Positions 40,902 through 52,064 of a stretch of DNA of 64,000 bases are shown here, in pieces. Position 1 is the stretch's first letter. Every line of letters starts with the position of its first letter. Both the position numbers and the translations under genes were made by a program. The stretch comes from Chlamydiales bacterium. GTDB lineage: Bacteria > Chlamydiota > Chlamydiia > Chlamydiales > JAJFMA01. The notes beneath the pieces were generated by a model. It did no database searches. It was not told where the DNA came from and was given only the letters and a program-made list of their open reading frames with translations. Location: the NCBI GenBank assembly GCA_030679955.1, contig JAUXSF010000033.1:16789-80788 (forward strand), read 5' to 3'.

Positions 40902-42029
40902 ATGGCTAAAGAAGGAAAACGCTGGATTCGGTGCGACGTAGAGGATCAATACCTCGGCGAAAGACGCAAAGAGTCGCGTCAAGAACGCAAGCAGGTGATT
41001 GCTCGTGATCGCTCAAAATATAAGAAGACAGACTCGGATAAGCGTCAGGAATCCTTTGATGCTGAGGCGCTAGCTGCTGAAGGCCTTAAGCGCGGCAGAG
41101 CGATCTCAATTGTCCCTCAGGGCATAGTCGTCCACGAAAATGGCAACGAGTGGATGTGTGAGCTACGTGGCGTTTTAAAGAAAGAGAAGACGCAGCAGAA
41201 AAACCTCGTAGCTGTTGGTGACTACGTGTGGTTTGTGGAAAAAAGCCAAGGAGAAGGAGCTATTTCCGCTGTAGAGCCACGTAAGACGATTCTTTCTCGA
41301 GCTGATAACCTATCGAGACGCAAAGAGCAGATCATTGCCACCAACATCGACCAAGTTTTGATCACTGTTTCGGTTATTGATCCTCCGCTTAAGCCTCCTC
41401 TTATTGATCGCTATATCATTGCAGCCCGCAAGGGTGGCATGGACCCTGTTGTGGTGATTAATAAGGTCGACAAATTGGACGATAGTGACAATCCCCTCGT
41501 TCTTGCTGAGCGTGAGCTCTATGAAGAATGCTTGCAGGCATATGCTCAGGCTGAAATACCTGTCATTTGTGTTAGTGCTACCAACTTTGAAGGAATGGAT
41601 AAGTTACGCGCCCAGATGAAAGACCGCTCCTCAGTATTTTCAGGGCAGTCCGGGGTGGGTAAGACATCGCTTATCAACGTCGTGACGGGACTGGACATGC
41701 GTGTAGCCGAAACAGTGGCTCGCACGCGTAAGGGCTCGCACACCACAACATCCGCTAGCTTAATTCCGTTAGAGCTCGGTGGATGGTGTGTGGATACCCC
41801 GGGGATCAAGAGCTTCGGCGTTTGGGATCTCGATATCGATGAGATTCAACAATATTTCGTTGAAATCTATAAGGTCGGCCGTGAATGCGCCTTTACTGAC
41901 TGTACGCATAGTCATGAAACTGATTGTGCTGTAAAGCGTGCTGTGGAGGCGGGTGAGATATCTTTCATGCGCTTTATGTCCTATCAAGCCCTGGTACAAA
42001 GCGTTGAAGAAGGCCATACCCGACGCTAA
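40902..42029 (+). CDS. rsgA: Ribosome small-subunit GTPase RsgA
   Basis: 375 residues. An OB-fold-like domain (about 65-125) leads to a circularly permuted GTPase: G4 VINKVDKLD comes before G1 GQSGVGKTSLIN and G3 DTPGIKSFG. The C-terminal zinc site is CAFTDCTHSHETDC. It checks late 30S maturation. The first 60 residues are a charged extension (GERRKESRQERKQ) longer than usual. Confidence 0.95.
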   Translation: MAKEGKRWIRCDVEDQYLGERRKESRQERKQVIARDRSKYKKTDSDKRQESFDAEALAAEGLKRGRAISIVPQGIVVHENGNEWMCELRGVLKKEKTQQKNLVAVGDYVWFVEKSQGEGAISAVEPRKTILSRADNLSRRKEQIIATNIDQVLITVSVIDPPLKPPLIDRYIIAARKGGMDPVVVINKVDKLDDSDNPLVLAERELYEECLQAYAQAEIPVICVSATNFEGMDKLRAQMKDRSSVFSGQSGVGKTSLINVVTGLDMRVAETVARTRKGSHTTTSASLIPLELGGWCVDTPGIKSFGVWDLDIDEIQQYFVEIYKVGRECAFTDCTHSHETDCAVKRAVEAGEISFMRFMSYQALVQSVEEGHTRR

Positions 42030-42043
42030 GGAATTTTATTATT

Positions 42044-42087
42044 AGAGAGAAATGGTATTTTGCTAAAGCAAAATATCTTTCCTCTCT
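42044..42087. terminator. Hairpin between convergent rsgA and def
   Basis: Inner stem TATTTTGC/GCAAAATA (42056-42063 and 42068-42075) with an outer AGAGAG/CTCTCT stem. Located between two convergent genes, so it can serve both as a terminator. Downstream CTCCTCTGCGGTAAAAAA is part of a dispersed repeat. Confidence 0.6.
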
Positions 42088-42112
42088 CCATCCTCCTCTG
42101 CGGTAAAAAATC

Positions 42113-44034
<1,922 letters not shown>

Positions 44035-44111
44035 TAAGTAATTATTTCCATCATTAATATCCGTTTTGCTAAAATAATAATAGGTCATGTCTGTTAAAGG
44101 GGTTGTGACAT

Positions 44112-44516
44112 ATGGAAAAGCAAACGGTAGCATTATTTGGTGAAGCAGAGAAAGGCGACTTTCAGACGATTTATCACTGCAAGAACCTGCAGCAGCTTTC
44201 GGACAATTTGGGACATCCTCCGCCCTATAGCAGGGGGATCTTCATGGCCATTCAGGCTTTGCTCTTTGACCGCGAACTAGTTTTTATACGTGTGAGGGAC
44301 GAAGGTTATAGTTTCCAAGACTACTATAAAGGTCTGCGGTTGCTCACCAATTATGGTGTGGTTCGCCAACTTGCTGCCCTTGGCATGCCTGGCGTTGGTG
44401 ACTCAAGTCTTGTGGAGGCAACTACAGCCATCTGCGCAATTTACGCCAGCGTACTTATTACAACAGAAGATGACCTCTATGATTATCTAACAACAGGCAA
44501 TCAGCGCGCTGCGTAG
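44112..44516 (+). CDS. Hypothetical protein
   Basis: 134 residues with AGGGG 8 bases ahead of the ATG. Not recognised. No signal peptide. Composition is that of a small globular alpha/beta protein (LFGEAEKGDFQTIYHC at the start; ALLFDRELVFIRVRDEGYSF in the middle). It follows enolase on the same strand with a 77-base gap. Confidence 0.7.
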   Translation: MEKQTVALFGEAEKGDFQTIYHCKNLQQLSDNLGHPPPYSRGIFMAIQALLFDRELVFIRVRDEGYSFQDYYKGLRLLTNYGVVRQLAALGMPGVGDSSLVEATTAICAIYASVLITTEDDLYDYLTTGNQRAA

Positions 44517-44629
44517 GTTTCAAAGGGGTTTTCACAACAGTTCACAGGCTCGTTTTGGAGCGCGCTTTGTCCCCAGCGCTACCACGCCGAATACAAAAGC
44601 GCTCAGAAAAAACTAACGTCGAGAGCGGT

Positions 44630-45226
44630 CTAGACTGTGTCAACGAGCGCGAAATATTGGCGTACGCCTTCTGTAGAAGCCTGTAAGGTCTTTTTACCAG
44701 TCTTCCAATTCGCTGGACATACTTCGCCATTCAGCTCGTAATAATTAAGAGCGTCTATGATGCGTAGCGCTTCATCGACAGAGCGTCCCAATGGTAGATC
44801 ATTGATCAACTGGTGCCTGACAATACCCAATTTGTCGATGAGGTACAGGCCGCGGAAGGCGATCCCTTCTTCAGGAACCAACACGCCATAGGCTTGTGAA
44901 ATTGTTTTGTTCAGGTCGGAAACTAAAGGATATTCAATACCTTGGATTCCGCCTTGGTGCTTAGAGGTGTGCAGCCAAGCAAAGTGAGCATGCACGCTAT
45001 CCACTGAGCATCCCACAACAACTGTGTTGCGTCTTTCAAACTCTTCAATGTGATCTTGGAAGGCATGTAGCTCTGTAGGGCACACAAATGTGAAATCTAA
45101 AGGATAAAAGAAGAACAGAACATTCTGGCCTCGGTATGACTTCAAACTGAAGTTGTCTACAATGCGTCCATCCACGACAGCTTTGGCTTCGAATTCTGGT
45201 GCTCTTCTTCCAACTAGTGTAGGCAT
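44630..45226 (-). CDS. ahpC: 2-Cys peroxiredoxin (AhpC/Prx1 type)
   Basis: 198 residues with GGGAGAGAAGG ahead of the ATG. Peroxidatic Cys in FYPLDFTFVCPTEL (about residue 50) and resolving Cys in GEVCPANWKTG (about 170), both with the family surroundings. It reduces hydrogen peroxide and organic peroxides in the cytoplasm; the electron donor would be thioredoxin or AhpF-like, not seen here. Chlamydia has the same protein. Confidence 0.95.
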   Translation of the reverse strand: MPTLVGRRAPEFEAKAVVDGRIVDNFSLKSYRGQNVLFFFYPLDFTFVCPTELHAFQDHIEEFERRNTVVVGCSVDSVHAHFAWLHTSKHQGGIQGIEYPLVSDLNKTISQAYGVLVPEEGIAFRGLYLIDKLGIVRHQLINDLPLGRSVDEALRIIDALNYYELNGEVCPANWKTGKKTLQASTEGVRQYFALVDTV

Positions 45227-45377
45227 ACCTTCTCTCCCTTTTTAATTCTTAAACCGCAATTCTATCCCTAGGCGCGAAGGAAGTCAAACAGATATGGAGC
45301 AGGGGCATGGCAAGGCCAGATTAATGCGATCTTAACCTAGTTGAGTTACGATCGCGTAGTTTTTCCACTTAAGAGTA

Positions 45378-46073
45378 ATGAAAGTTTATATGTCCTTTTC
45401 AAATTCTACTATTAACCGCGTCAGTGTAGAGAACGTTCTGCAAAAGCTAGACCTGATAAAGTCACCGATTGTACGTGATGTTGTGCTTTTCGTTAGCCTC
45501 TCCGCACTAATGGGCGTGGCAGCTTCGTACCATTTTGTGCAATGCAGTCTTAAGTCGATTCCTGTGGTGGTTAAGTTAGCCTTGTCATCAATTCCGTTAG
45601 AGATCGCGAAGAGGTCGGCTGAATATCTTGGAAACCCAACTCTAAAGGATCTACAGGATCACGCTAAGCATGGTTTCGAAGCCATAACTTTGGCGGTAGC
45701 CCCATTTGAAAAGCCTTCCTTGCCTAATAGCAAAGATAAGTGGATCGCGGGATTCCTGACTCCCAAAAAAGTAGTATTTGCTGCTGCTGCTTTAATCGGC
45801 GTGTTGACGACGTTTACGCTCTACCAATATGGTGTCGGTGCTAAGCCGCCCATCCCTGAGATTAGTCCAGATTTAGATGAACCTGAAAATCTGGGTATTT
45901 TCGAGGGGTTGAGCAGGCTTTCAACTATAGCAGGTGTGGGCCTGGTGTTCGCGTGCATATTGCATGAGTATAGATTGCAGCAGCAACCTATTGGCCAACT
46001 TGGAGTTCTAATGTTTCCGGATGTACCCCAAGAGCGAAATTTGCTCGATTTTATCTTGGCGATTTTCAGATAG
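45378..46073 (+). CDS. Membrane protein, unknown
   Basis: 231 residues. Hydrophobic segments at about 33-55 and 60-77, another at about 132-152, and one near 185-202. The arrangement, with a close pair at the N-terminus, is similar to inclusion-membrane proteins but not decisive. No RBS of note. It lies 95 bases ahead of the P450 gene on the same strand. No family recognised. Confidence 0.6.
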   Translation: MKVYMSFSNSTINRVSVENVLQKLDLIKSPIVRDVVLFVSLSALMGVAASYHFVQCSLKSIPVVVKLALSSIPLEIAKRSAEYLGNPTLKDLQDHAKHGFEAITLAVAPFEKPSLPNSKDKWIAGFLTPKKVVFAAAALIGVLTTFTLYQYGVGAKPPIPEISPDLDEPENLGIFEGLSRLSTIAGVGLVFACILHEYRLQQQPIGQLGVLMFPDVPQERNLLDFILAIFR

Positions 46074-46167
46074 TAGCTTCGCGCAATCAATTTAATTTAG
46101 CGTTAATTATTAGTATTGATTTATTAGTATTAATATTGTATGTTTTATTAAAATAAAAGAGGTTGTC

Positions 46168-47421
46168 ATGGAAATGCTTATTAACTGGGGTGTTTATCCC
46201 GTACTATCTGCTCTTACTCAATTAATTTTTCCTACTTCTACTCAAGAAACTGCTGCAGCTGTAGCAGGGGCTGTTCTTACTGATGAGGCTCCAGCGGGCG
46301 CCAGTGAACTGACTTCCACGTCTATGAGTTTTAATGAAGAGGGTCATTTACTTGTAACTAATGCTAAGTTGATAAAAGAGATACTAAAGCCACAGCGACA
46401 TTGCGAACGTTACATGCATACTGATCCCAGCTGTCTGCTGCTTGAAGCTCTTAGTGAGTTAGATCAGGAAGTTCAGGTCGATGATCATATGGTAACAGCG
46501 TGGCCTGAGGCGAATGCTACTTATCGCAAAGTGTTTCGTCTTTTGTTAAATAAAGTTCTCAAAGATGCTGACCTTATGTTTCCTGTGGCTCAGGATGTAG
46601 TTGCTGAAATTAGCTGCTGCGCTGAAAACAATTTGGCGCAAGATATCGAGCGTTATCTTCACAAGGCCATAATAGGTAAAATGATGGGCTACACGCAGAA
46701 CGATGAGATTCTTCGTGCTCCTAGAGATCCTACAGACCCTCTTGCGGTTTGGTTGACGATTGTATCAAACTCCCCGGGCGGTCAACTAATGCTTGAAAAC
46801 GGGCTAACCGTGAAGAGAGCGGGCTATCTTGTAACCAACATCGTTGGTGCTGGGGAGGAAACGACCGGCTCAGTGTTAAGAGCTGCCATTGTCGAGTGTG
46901 CGATCAATCCAGACATTCAGGATAATCTGCATAGTGAGATCGAGGAAGCTATAGAGAAAGGCGCTACATTGTCGGAGGCGATTAGAGATAGCAAGACGTT
47001 GCAGCATATGCTAATCGAAGCGTTACGCATGGCAGCTCCGGCCTCACAGATTTTGCGTCGGGTTCACTCTCCCTTTGTACTGGGTTCGCAATCAGTGGAT
47101 TCAGGAACGGTTCTACAAGTTGGAATCAGGGAGCTGTCTAGAGACGAAGCTGTTGTTGGCGAAAAACCTGATACCTTTATTCCGTCCCGCAAAGTTGTTG
47201 TTGACGCTCCTGCATTTCTGCCCTCGTTGAAATGGTTTCCCTTTGGAAGTGGTTCTAATATTTGTCCTGGTTCCAAGGCTTTTATTGCGATGGCAAAGCC
47301 CTTCTTAGGGTTGCTTTTGTATCACAATATTCTGTCGGTCAGTTCTGACTACAATCCCTACTTAACCGCGCAAGTCGATTACGCTAGAGCCATCCACTTT
47401 GTCAAAATGCAGCGCCGATAA
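46168..47421 (+). CDS. Cytochrome P450
   Basis: 417 residues; AGAGG precedes the ATG. Three P450 marks are in order and correctly spaced: I-helix oxygen motif AGEETT (228-233), K-helix ExxR as EALR (284-287), and the heme loop FPFGSGSNICPG with the thiolate Cys at 366. The N-terminal 40 residues have a hydrophobic stretch (NWGVYPVLSALTQLIF) that may anchor it, and the region ahead of the I-helix is shorter than usual. It would oxidise an unknown substrate and needs a redox partner not seen here. Confidence 0.85.
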   Translation: MEMLINWGVYPVLSALTQLIFPTSTQETAAAVAGAVLTDEAPAGASELTSTSMSFNEEGHLLVTNAKLIKEILKPQRHCERYMHTDPSCLLLEALSELDQEVQVDDHMVTAWPEANATYRKVFRLLLNKVLKDADLMFPVAQDVVAEISCCAENNLAQDIERYLHKAIIGKMMGYTQNDEILRAPRDPTDPLAVWLTIVSNSPGGQLMLENGLTVKRAGYLVTNIVGAGEETTGSVLRAAIVECAINPDIQDNLHSEIEEAIEKGATLSEAIRDSKTLQHMLIEALRMAAPASQILRRVHSPFVLGSQSVDSGTVLQVGIRELSRDEAVVGEKPDTFIPSRKVVVDAPAFLPSLKWFPFGSGSNICPGSKAFIAMAKPFLGLLLYHNILSVSSDYNPYLTAQVDYARAIHFVKMQRR

Positions 47422-47496
47422 AGAAGATCTCTAAAACCCAATAGGTCTGTCTACACAGTAGGGGCGGTAATTCGATATGTCAAAATCTACTAAAAT

Positions 47497-47555
47497 ATGT
47501 CAAATTAGCATGAAAATGGATAAAACCTACTAATTTGACATTCATTAGTAGGTTT
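47497..47555 (+). promoter_or_regulatory. Nested inverted repeats ahead of the Fic gene
   Basis: ATGTCAAATTAG (47497-47508) pairs perfectly with CTAATTTGACAT (47530-47541), and AAACCTACTAAT (47523-47534) pairs perfectly with ATTAGTAGGTTT (47544-47555). The two 12-base repeats interlock, so only one can fold or be bound at a time. A further ATGTCAAAATCTACTA precedes them. They look like operators for a regulator of the Fic gene. Confidence 0.65.
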
Positions 47556-47619
47556 CAGTAGATGAGAAATCCGAAGATCGGATACTTTGAAGGTCTTATC
47601 ACCCTTCAAGAGGATATTT

Positions 47620-48960
47620 ATGGTAAAGCTTCCTGAGAAAGCTCCCGACTGGAAAAATATTATAAAAAGAGATTTTAAGAAAATCTTTAAATGCTGGAAC
47701 GACCCTGATATTCAAATGCTTATCGAGAAAACAGATCGCTTGTATTATTACTGGGATAAAATAAGAGTTCAACCCCTTACCGCAGAGCTCGATAGAGCCG
47801 ATGTTTGGGCTTTTATCAGACTAAGAAGGCAGATGAATAGTGCTCCAACGCCTATCCAAGATATAAATGGTCATGTCTTCACCTTTTGGCTACCAGACGA
47901 TATTCAAAAGAAGTTGCATTTGATTGATCAAAGCACTGGAGGAAATCTAGCACTTTGGGATCCGGGCAATGATAAGAGAGCTTCAGCAAAATACATCGTT
48001 TCTTCGTTGATGGAAGAGGCTATCACATCAAGCCAAATTGAGGGAGCTGTTGCGACTATCAAAGAGGCTAAAAAAATGCTTCTTGAAAAAAGAAAGCCCA
48101 GAAATAAATCTGAACAAATGATTTATAACAACTTTGTCACTATGCAGTCTATAAAGGATGCGTGCAAAAAAAAACTAGATATGAAAATGTTAATGGATTT
48201 GCACGTGTCTATTACCAAAGGCACCTTGGAATCCGTGGAGGATGAGGGAAGGCTGAGGAACGATGACGACAATGTCAGCGTCGTTACGACCTATGGGGAA
48301 CTTTTATTTTCACCGCCAAAATCGGCGGAAATACCAAATCGACTAGAAGCCTTGTTTGATTTTGCTAACGATGGGGATGATAAGCCCTTTATTCATCCTG
48401 TAATCAAAGCAATCATGTTACATTTTTGGATGGCATATATCCATCCATTTACAGATGGAAACGGACGAATGGCTCGCACTCTATTCTATTGGTATATGCT
48501 CAGGCATGGATATTGGCTTTTCGAATATACTTCAATCTCCAAAACTATTCTTAAAAGAACTACAAAGTATGCCAACGCGTATTTATATAGTGAACATGAT
48601 GACAACGACCTAACTTATTTTATTCATTTTCATATCGATGTTATTATGGGTGCTGTGGAAGACCTAAAAAAGCACATTCAAGCCGAAAGGGAAAAAAACC
48701 ATCAGCTTCATCTTGAGATTGCGGAGCATCCCGATCTAAACATCCGTCAAACACGCATTATACAGCACATAATGTCGCATCCTCATGACATTTTAACTAT
48801 TAAAATACATCAAAACCTCAATAAAATTGCCTATCAAACTGCTAGAACCGATTTATTCCAGTTGGAAGAGAAAAAACTGCTTAAATTAGTAAAAAAAGGG
48901 AAGGTTTTTTACTTTGTTCCTGCAGATGATTTATGGGAAAGAATCGAAAAAGCGAAGTGA
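47620..48960 (+). CDS. Fic-family protein (class II, probable AMP transferase)
   Basis: 446 residues from the ATG at 47620 (AGAGGA ahead). The inhibitory helix motif SSQIEG (about 137-142, S/TxxxE) precedes the Fic core, which has HPFTDGNGR with the catalytic His at 275. So it is class II: self-inhibited, activity released when the Glu is moved. The last 70 residues resemble a winged-helix domain (LNIRQTRIIQHIMSHPHD, TARTDLFQLEEKKLL), as in Fic/DOC proteins with a C-terminal DNA-binding part. It probably AMPylates a protein and may bind its own promoter repeats. Confidence 0.9.
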   Translation: MVKLPEKAPDWKNIIKRDFKKIFKCWNDPDIQMLIEKTDRLYYYWDKIRVQPLTAELDRADVWAFIRLRRQMNSAPTPIQDINGHVFTFWLPDDIQKKLHLIDQSTGGNLALWDPGNDKRASAKYIVSSLMEEAITSSQIEGAVATIKEAKKMLLEKRKPRNKSEQMIYNNFVTMQSIKDACKKKLDMKMLMDLHVSITKGTLESVEDEGRLRNDDDNVSVVTTYGELLFSPPKSAEIPNRLEALFDFANDGDDKPFIHPVIKAIMLHFWMAYIHPFTDGNGRMARTLFYWYMLRHGYWLFEYTSISKTILKRTTKYANAYLYSEHDDNDLTYFIHFHIDVIMGAVEDLKKHIQAEREKNHQLHLEIAEHPDLNIRQTRIIQHIMSHPHDILTIKIHQNLNKIAYQTARTDLFQLEEKKLLKLVKKGKVFYFVPADDLWERIEKAK

Positions 48961-48983
48961 GGCAAGGGATATAACATCTTAGG

Positions 48984-49616
48984 TTAGCCGAAGATTTGGC
49001 GGGCTTTAGGCAGCCAGTCTTCGGCTCCAATGGTTGTGCTAGGGCCATGGCCGGGATATACCTGTGTTTGAGGCGGTAGCTTGGCTAGTTTGTCTAGCGA
49101 AGGCCACATGCGCTCTGGTTGAGCGGTAGGCACGCCAAAGGTTCCAATGCTTTGATGAAAGAGCGTATCGCCCGAAATCAAAACGCCTTCTTTCGCATCA
49201 TATAGGCAGATGCCACCTGGAGAGTGCCCAGGAGTATGTATCACGCGAAAGGTGTAGGGGCCAACGGTGACTTCATCGCCTTCTTTGTACAACACATCCG
49301 GCTGCACGCCTTCGATAAAAAACCAGTTGGGTAAGCCATCGCTTCCGGGAGTAATCAGATTTTGAGCGTCGTCGGCATGCACATAAACAGGCACGGGAAA
49401 GTCTTTCTTTAACGCTGCTACGTCGGCAATATGGTCGAGATGTGTGTGTGTCAGTAGAATCTTGGTCGGGGTCAGTCCGTTTTTCGTAACGTAATCGCGC
49501 AAAAGTTTATGACTACCTGGCGCGGGATCGATGAAGGCGACTTCTTTGGATTCAGGGCAACCGATTATGTAGGCATTAGTATCGAATGGGCCGCAACAAA
49601 AAGATTGGATAATCAT
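48984..49616 (-). CDS. Metallo-beta-lactamase-fold hydrolase (glyoxalase II-like)
   Basis: 210 residues from the ATG at 49616; the longer frame runs into the tRNA gene. Metal motif THTHLDHIAD (HxHxDH), HTPGHSPGG (third His), SGDTLFHQS (Asp) and YPGHGPSTT (last His). All ligands are present. Similar proteins hydrolyse glutathione thioesters or related compounds; the substrate here is not known. Confidence 0.9.
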   Translation of the reverse strand: MIIQSFCCGPFDTNAYIIGCPESKEVAFIDPAPGSHKLLRDYVTKNGLTPTKILLTHTHLDHIADVAALKKDFPVPVYVHADDAQNLITPGSDGLPNWFFIEGVQPDVLYKEGDEVTVGPYTFRVIHTPGHSPGGICLYDAKEGVLISGDTLFHQSIGTFGVPTAQPERMWPSLDKLAKLPPQTQVYPGHGPSTTIGAEDWLPKARQIFG

Positions 49617-49638
49617 TGAAGGCCTATAGAAAAAAATG

Positions 49639-49712
49639 TGCACTGGAGAGGATTCGAACCTCTGACCCCCTGGTTCGTAGCCAGGTACTCTATCCAACTG
49701 AGCTACCAGTGC
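49639..49712 (-). tRNA. tRNA-Arg (anticodon ACG)
   Basis: 74 bases. Acceptor GCACTGG pairs with CCAGTGC; discriminator A; the D arm contains AGCTCAGTTGGATAGAGT; the anticodon stem CCTGG/CCAGG encloses CTACGAA, giving ACG (read as ICG); the T arm has GGTTCGAATCC. No CCA is encoded. It lies just ahead of the MBL-fold gene on the same strand. Confidence 0.95.
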
Positions 49713-49781
49713 GAAATGAGAGCAAGATATTGCCCTAAGTCGCTATTAATCTCAAGCCCATAAAATTAATTAAACTCTGTT

Positions 49782-49812
49782 CCCACTTTGCGCCTCTGCG
49801 TCTTTGCGTTAA
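49782..49812. repeat. TTTGCG-type dispersed repeat
   Basis: TTTGCGCCTCTGCGTCTTTGCG in the gap between the tRNA and the DinG gene; the same family as 35266-35398 and 37041-37083. Confidence 0.65.
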
Positions 49813-49819
49813 ATGCCTT

Positions 49820-52057
49820 TCACAATGTGGGTGCGAGGGTATAGTGGTGGGTTTTGCGATAAAAATCTTTCATGGCTGCCATAACATCCGGTGTGCTGGC
49901 AAAATAGCGTTGGCAAGCTGGAAGGCTATTTAGGAAGAAAGCACCATATTTTTTGGTGATCAGACGTGGATCTAGGCAGACAATGCAACCACGGTCACGT
50001 TTGTGGCGTATTAAGCGTCCGAATCCTTGCTGAAACTTCACAGCAGCCAATGGCAGGGAGTAGTCGTAAAAGGGATCTCCGCCGGCGGCTACAATAGCTT
50101 CGGAGCGCGCTTGAATCATTGGCTCTGTGGGTACTTTGAAGGGTAGTTTGACGATGATGACACACCGCAACGCATCGCCGGAGATATCCACACCTTCCCA
50201 GAATGAATAGGTCGCAAATAGCACAGAGCGGTCGGTATTGCGGAAGCGTTCTAGAAGGTTGTATCGGCTATCATCGCCCTGCTTAAGGCCGACAAAGCGG
50301 TTTGCTGTCATGAGCACTTCTAGCGTTCTGAAGCAGTTCTGAAGCATTTGGTATGAGGTAAACAGAACCAGGCAGTTGCCACGGCTGGCGACAATGGCAT
50401 CCCAAATACGTGCTGTGGCAGCCTCCGCGAAGCTTGGATCGGTCGGTATTGGCATGTCAGTAGGAATGACTAGCAATGCCTGTTGGTTGTAGTTAAAGGG
50501 CGATTCGTAGCTGTGCTCGGTGACATTGCGTCCTTCGATTGTTTTATCTTGCAGACCTAATCGCTGGCGTAGGAAATCGAAGCGTCCATTGACTGTCATG
50601 GTCGCGCTGCAGAGAATGACAGACTGAAATTTTTCGAAAAGAAATTCTCGTAGTATTTTAGATATATCTAGAGCAGCGTCGATGAGGTGAACGTTGGGTT
50701 GTATGCGGCTGCGGTGTGTCTCTGTCCATCTTACGCGGTCTTTCTCGCACGGCGTGGTGGCAAAGCCCTTCATGATCCAAGCGGCTTCTTGAAGGCGAGT
50801 ATTGAGGGCGGTAATCTCAAAACGCATGTTGAAGGTCTGGTCAACTAGATCATTAAGCGGCAGCTGCTCGATGGCTTTCAAAAGAGCTAACAGAGAGGTT
50901 CCAAACTGCACGACACGTGTGTATAGCGCTTCTGCTTGCGGAACGATACTTTCTTTCCATTGTGGTTCTTGGAGATGGGAGGGGAAGACGCGCATTTTCT
51001 GCTCGTCGGGACCGCCTTCTTGTTCGTGAGCGGTTTCTTTTTGTCCCCAGACAAAGCTTTCGAAGGCATCAAAGGCATCCGAAAAGCCTTGAATGATCTC
51101 TCGGCGTGCGGCAGGAAGGTCAATGCTGAGCTGCGTCAGAATATGCGTGATTTCAGGGGAGTGATTGACCTTTTTGCGACCTAAATGCTCAGTGATCATG
51201 CGTTTAAGGTCTGTCAACTTCCCTTGCTTGTCGCTCGCTAGTTTAGCCATGAGCTTGGAGGTATCATGGCGCGAGAGATGAGATGCAAAGTAATCTGTGG
51301 CAACATCCTCGATATTGTGAGCTTCGTCGATCACCACATGAGAGTACGCCGGCAATACTTGTTGATCAGTGTAGTTATTGACAGAGGCTCGTTTAGCGAG
51401 GTCAGCAAATAGTAAGTGGTGGTTTACAACCAAAATTTGTGCATCAGCAGCTTTCTGGCGTGCTTTGACGAAGTGACACTTGCTAAAGAAGGGGCATTTA
51501 ACCCATGTGCAGGTGTCGGGTTCGGCTCCGACTCGTTCCCAAAGGTTACCAGAGGGAACAAACGCCATATCGCCCTTGGAGCCATCACGAGTTCCCGGCA
51601 GCCATTCTTGCAGTTGTGTGAACTCCTGCTTTTCCTTGTCGTTCATACTGGGATAGAAGTACTCGGCGTCTTCATGCTTGCGCATGCACAGGTAATTGCC
51701 CATACCTTTAACCAGGACGACCTTGAGTTGTAAGCCCAAAGCTTTAAGGAGCATGGGGATATCTTTCTCGACCAGCTGCTCTTGAAGGGTGATAGTATGC
51801 GTGGAGATGACGGTACGCTCGCCATGTTTAGCTGCCCATAGCAAGGCAGGAAGGAGGTAGGCCATGCTCTTGCCGGTGCCTGTTCCTGCTTCCACGAGGG
51901 ATATATTGCTGTCATTGTAAGCGTCGACGATGTCACGCATCATGCTTTGTTGCTGCTCACGCGCTTCAAAGCCTTTGAGGTGACGAGAAATTTCGCCCCC
52001 CGGCCGGACATAATCGAGAACCTTTTCGGTCAGCAATGACTTTTCGGCGGGGGGCAT
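49820..52057 (-). CDS. dinG: DinG-type ATP-dependent helicase
   Basis: 745 residues. Motif I VEAGTGTGKSMAYLLP, Ia HTITLQEQL, the DEAH box in VVIDEAHNIED, four Cys for an iron-sulfur cluster in CMRK ... CTWVKCPFFSKC (about residues 128-195), motif III CSATM, motif IV region SFWEGVDISG and motif VI QGFGRLIRHKRDRG. This is the XPD/DinG family of 5'-3' helicases. It follows rpoD by 7 bases on the same strand and is probably cotranscribed. Confidence 0.92.
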   Translation of the reverse strand: MPPAEKSLLTEKVLDYVRPGGEISRHLKGFEAREQQQSMMRDIVDAYNDSNISLVEAGTGTGKSMAYLLPALLWAAKHGERTVISTHTITLQEQLVEKDIPMLLKALGLQLKVVLVKGMGNYLCMRKHEDAEYFYPSMNDKEKQEFTQLQEWLPGTRDGSKGDMAFVPSGNLWERVGAEPDTCTWVKCPFFSKCHFVKARQKAADAQILVVNHHLLFADLAKRASVNNYTDQQVLPAYSHVVIDEAHNIEDVATDYFASHLSRHDTSKLMAKLASDKQGKLTDLKRMITEHLGRKKVNHSPEITHILTQLSIDLPAARREIIQGFSDAFDAFESFVWGQKETAHEQEGGPDEQKMRVFPSHLQEPQWKESIVPQAEALYTRVVQFGTSLLALLKAIEQLPLNDLVDQTFNMRFEITALNTRLQEAAWIMKGFATTPCEKDRVRWTETHRSRIQPNVHLIDAALDISKILREFLFEKFQSVILCSATMTVNGRFDFLRQRLGLQDKTIEGRNVTEHSYESPFNYNQQALLVIPTDMPIPTDPSFAEAATARIWDAIVASRGNCLVLFTSYQMLQNCFRTLEVLMTANRFVGLKQGDDSRYNLLERFRNTDRSVLFATYSFWEGVDISGDALRCVIIVKLPFKVPTEPMIQARSEAIVAAGGDPFYDYSLPLAAVKFQQGFGRLIRHKRDRGCIVCLDPRLITKKYGAFFLNSLPACQRYFASTPDVMAAMKDFYRKTHHYTLAPTL

Positions 52058-52064
52058 AATGGTA

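Noticed and set aside
49617..49697. N-terminal extension of the MBL-fold protein
   Set aside because: It translates through the tRNA-Arg gene; the family start is at 49616.
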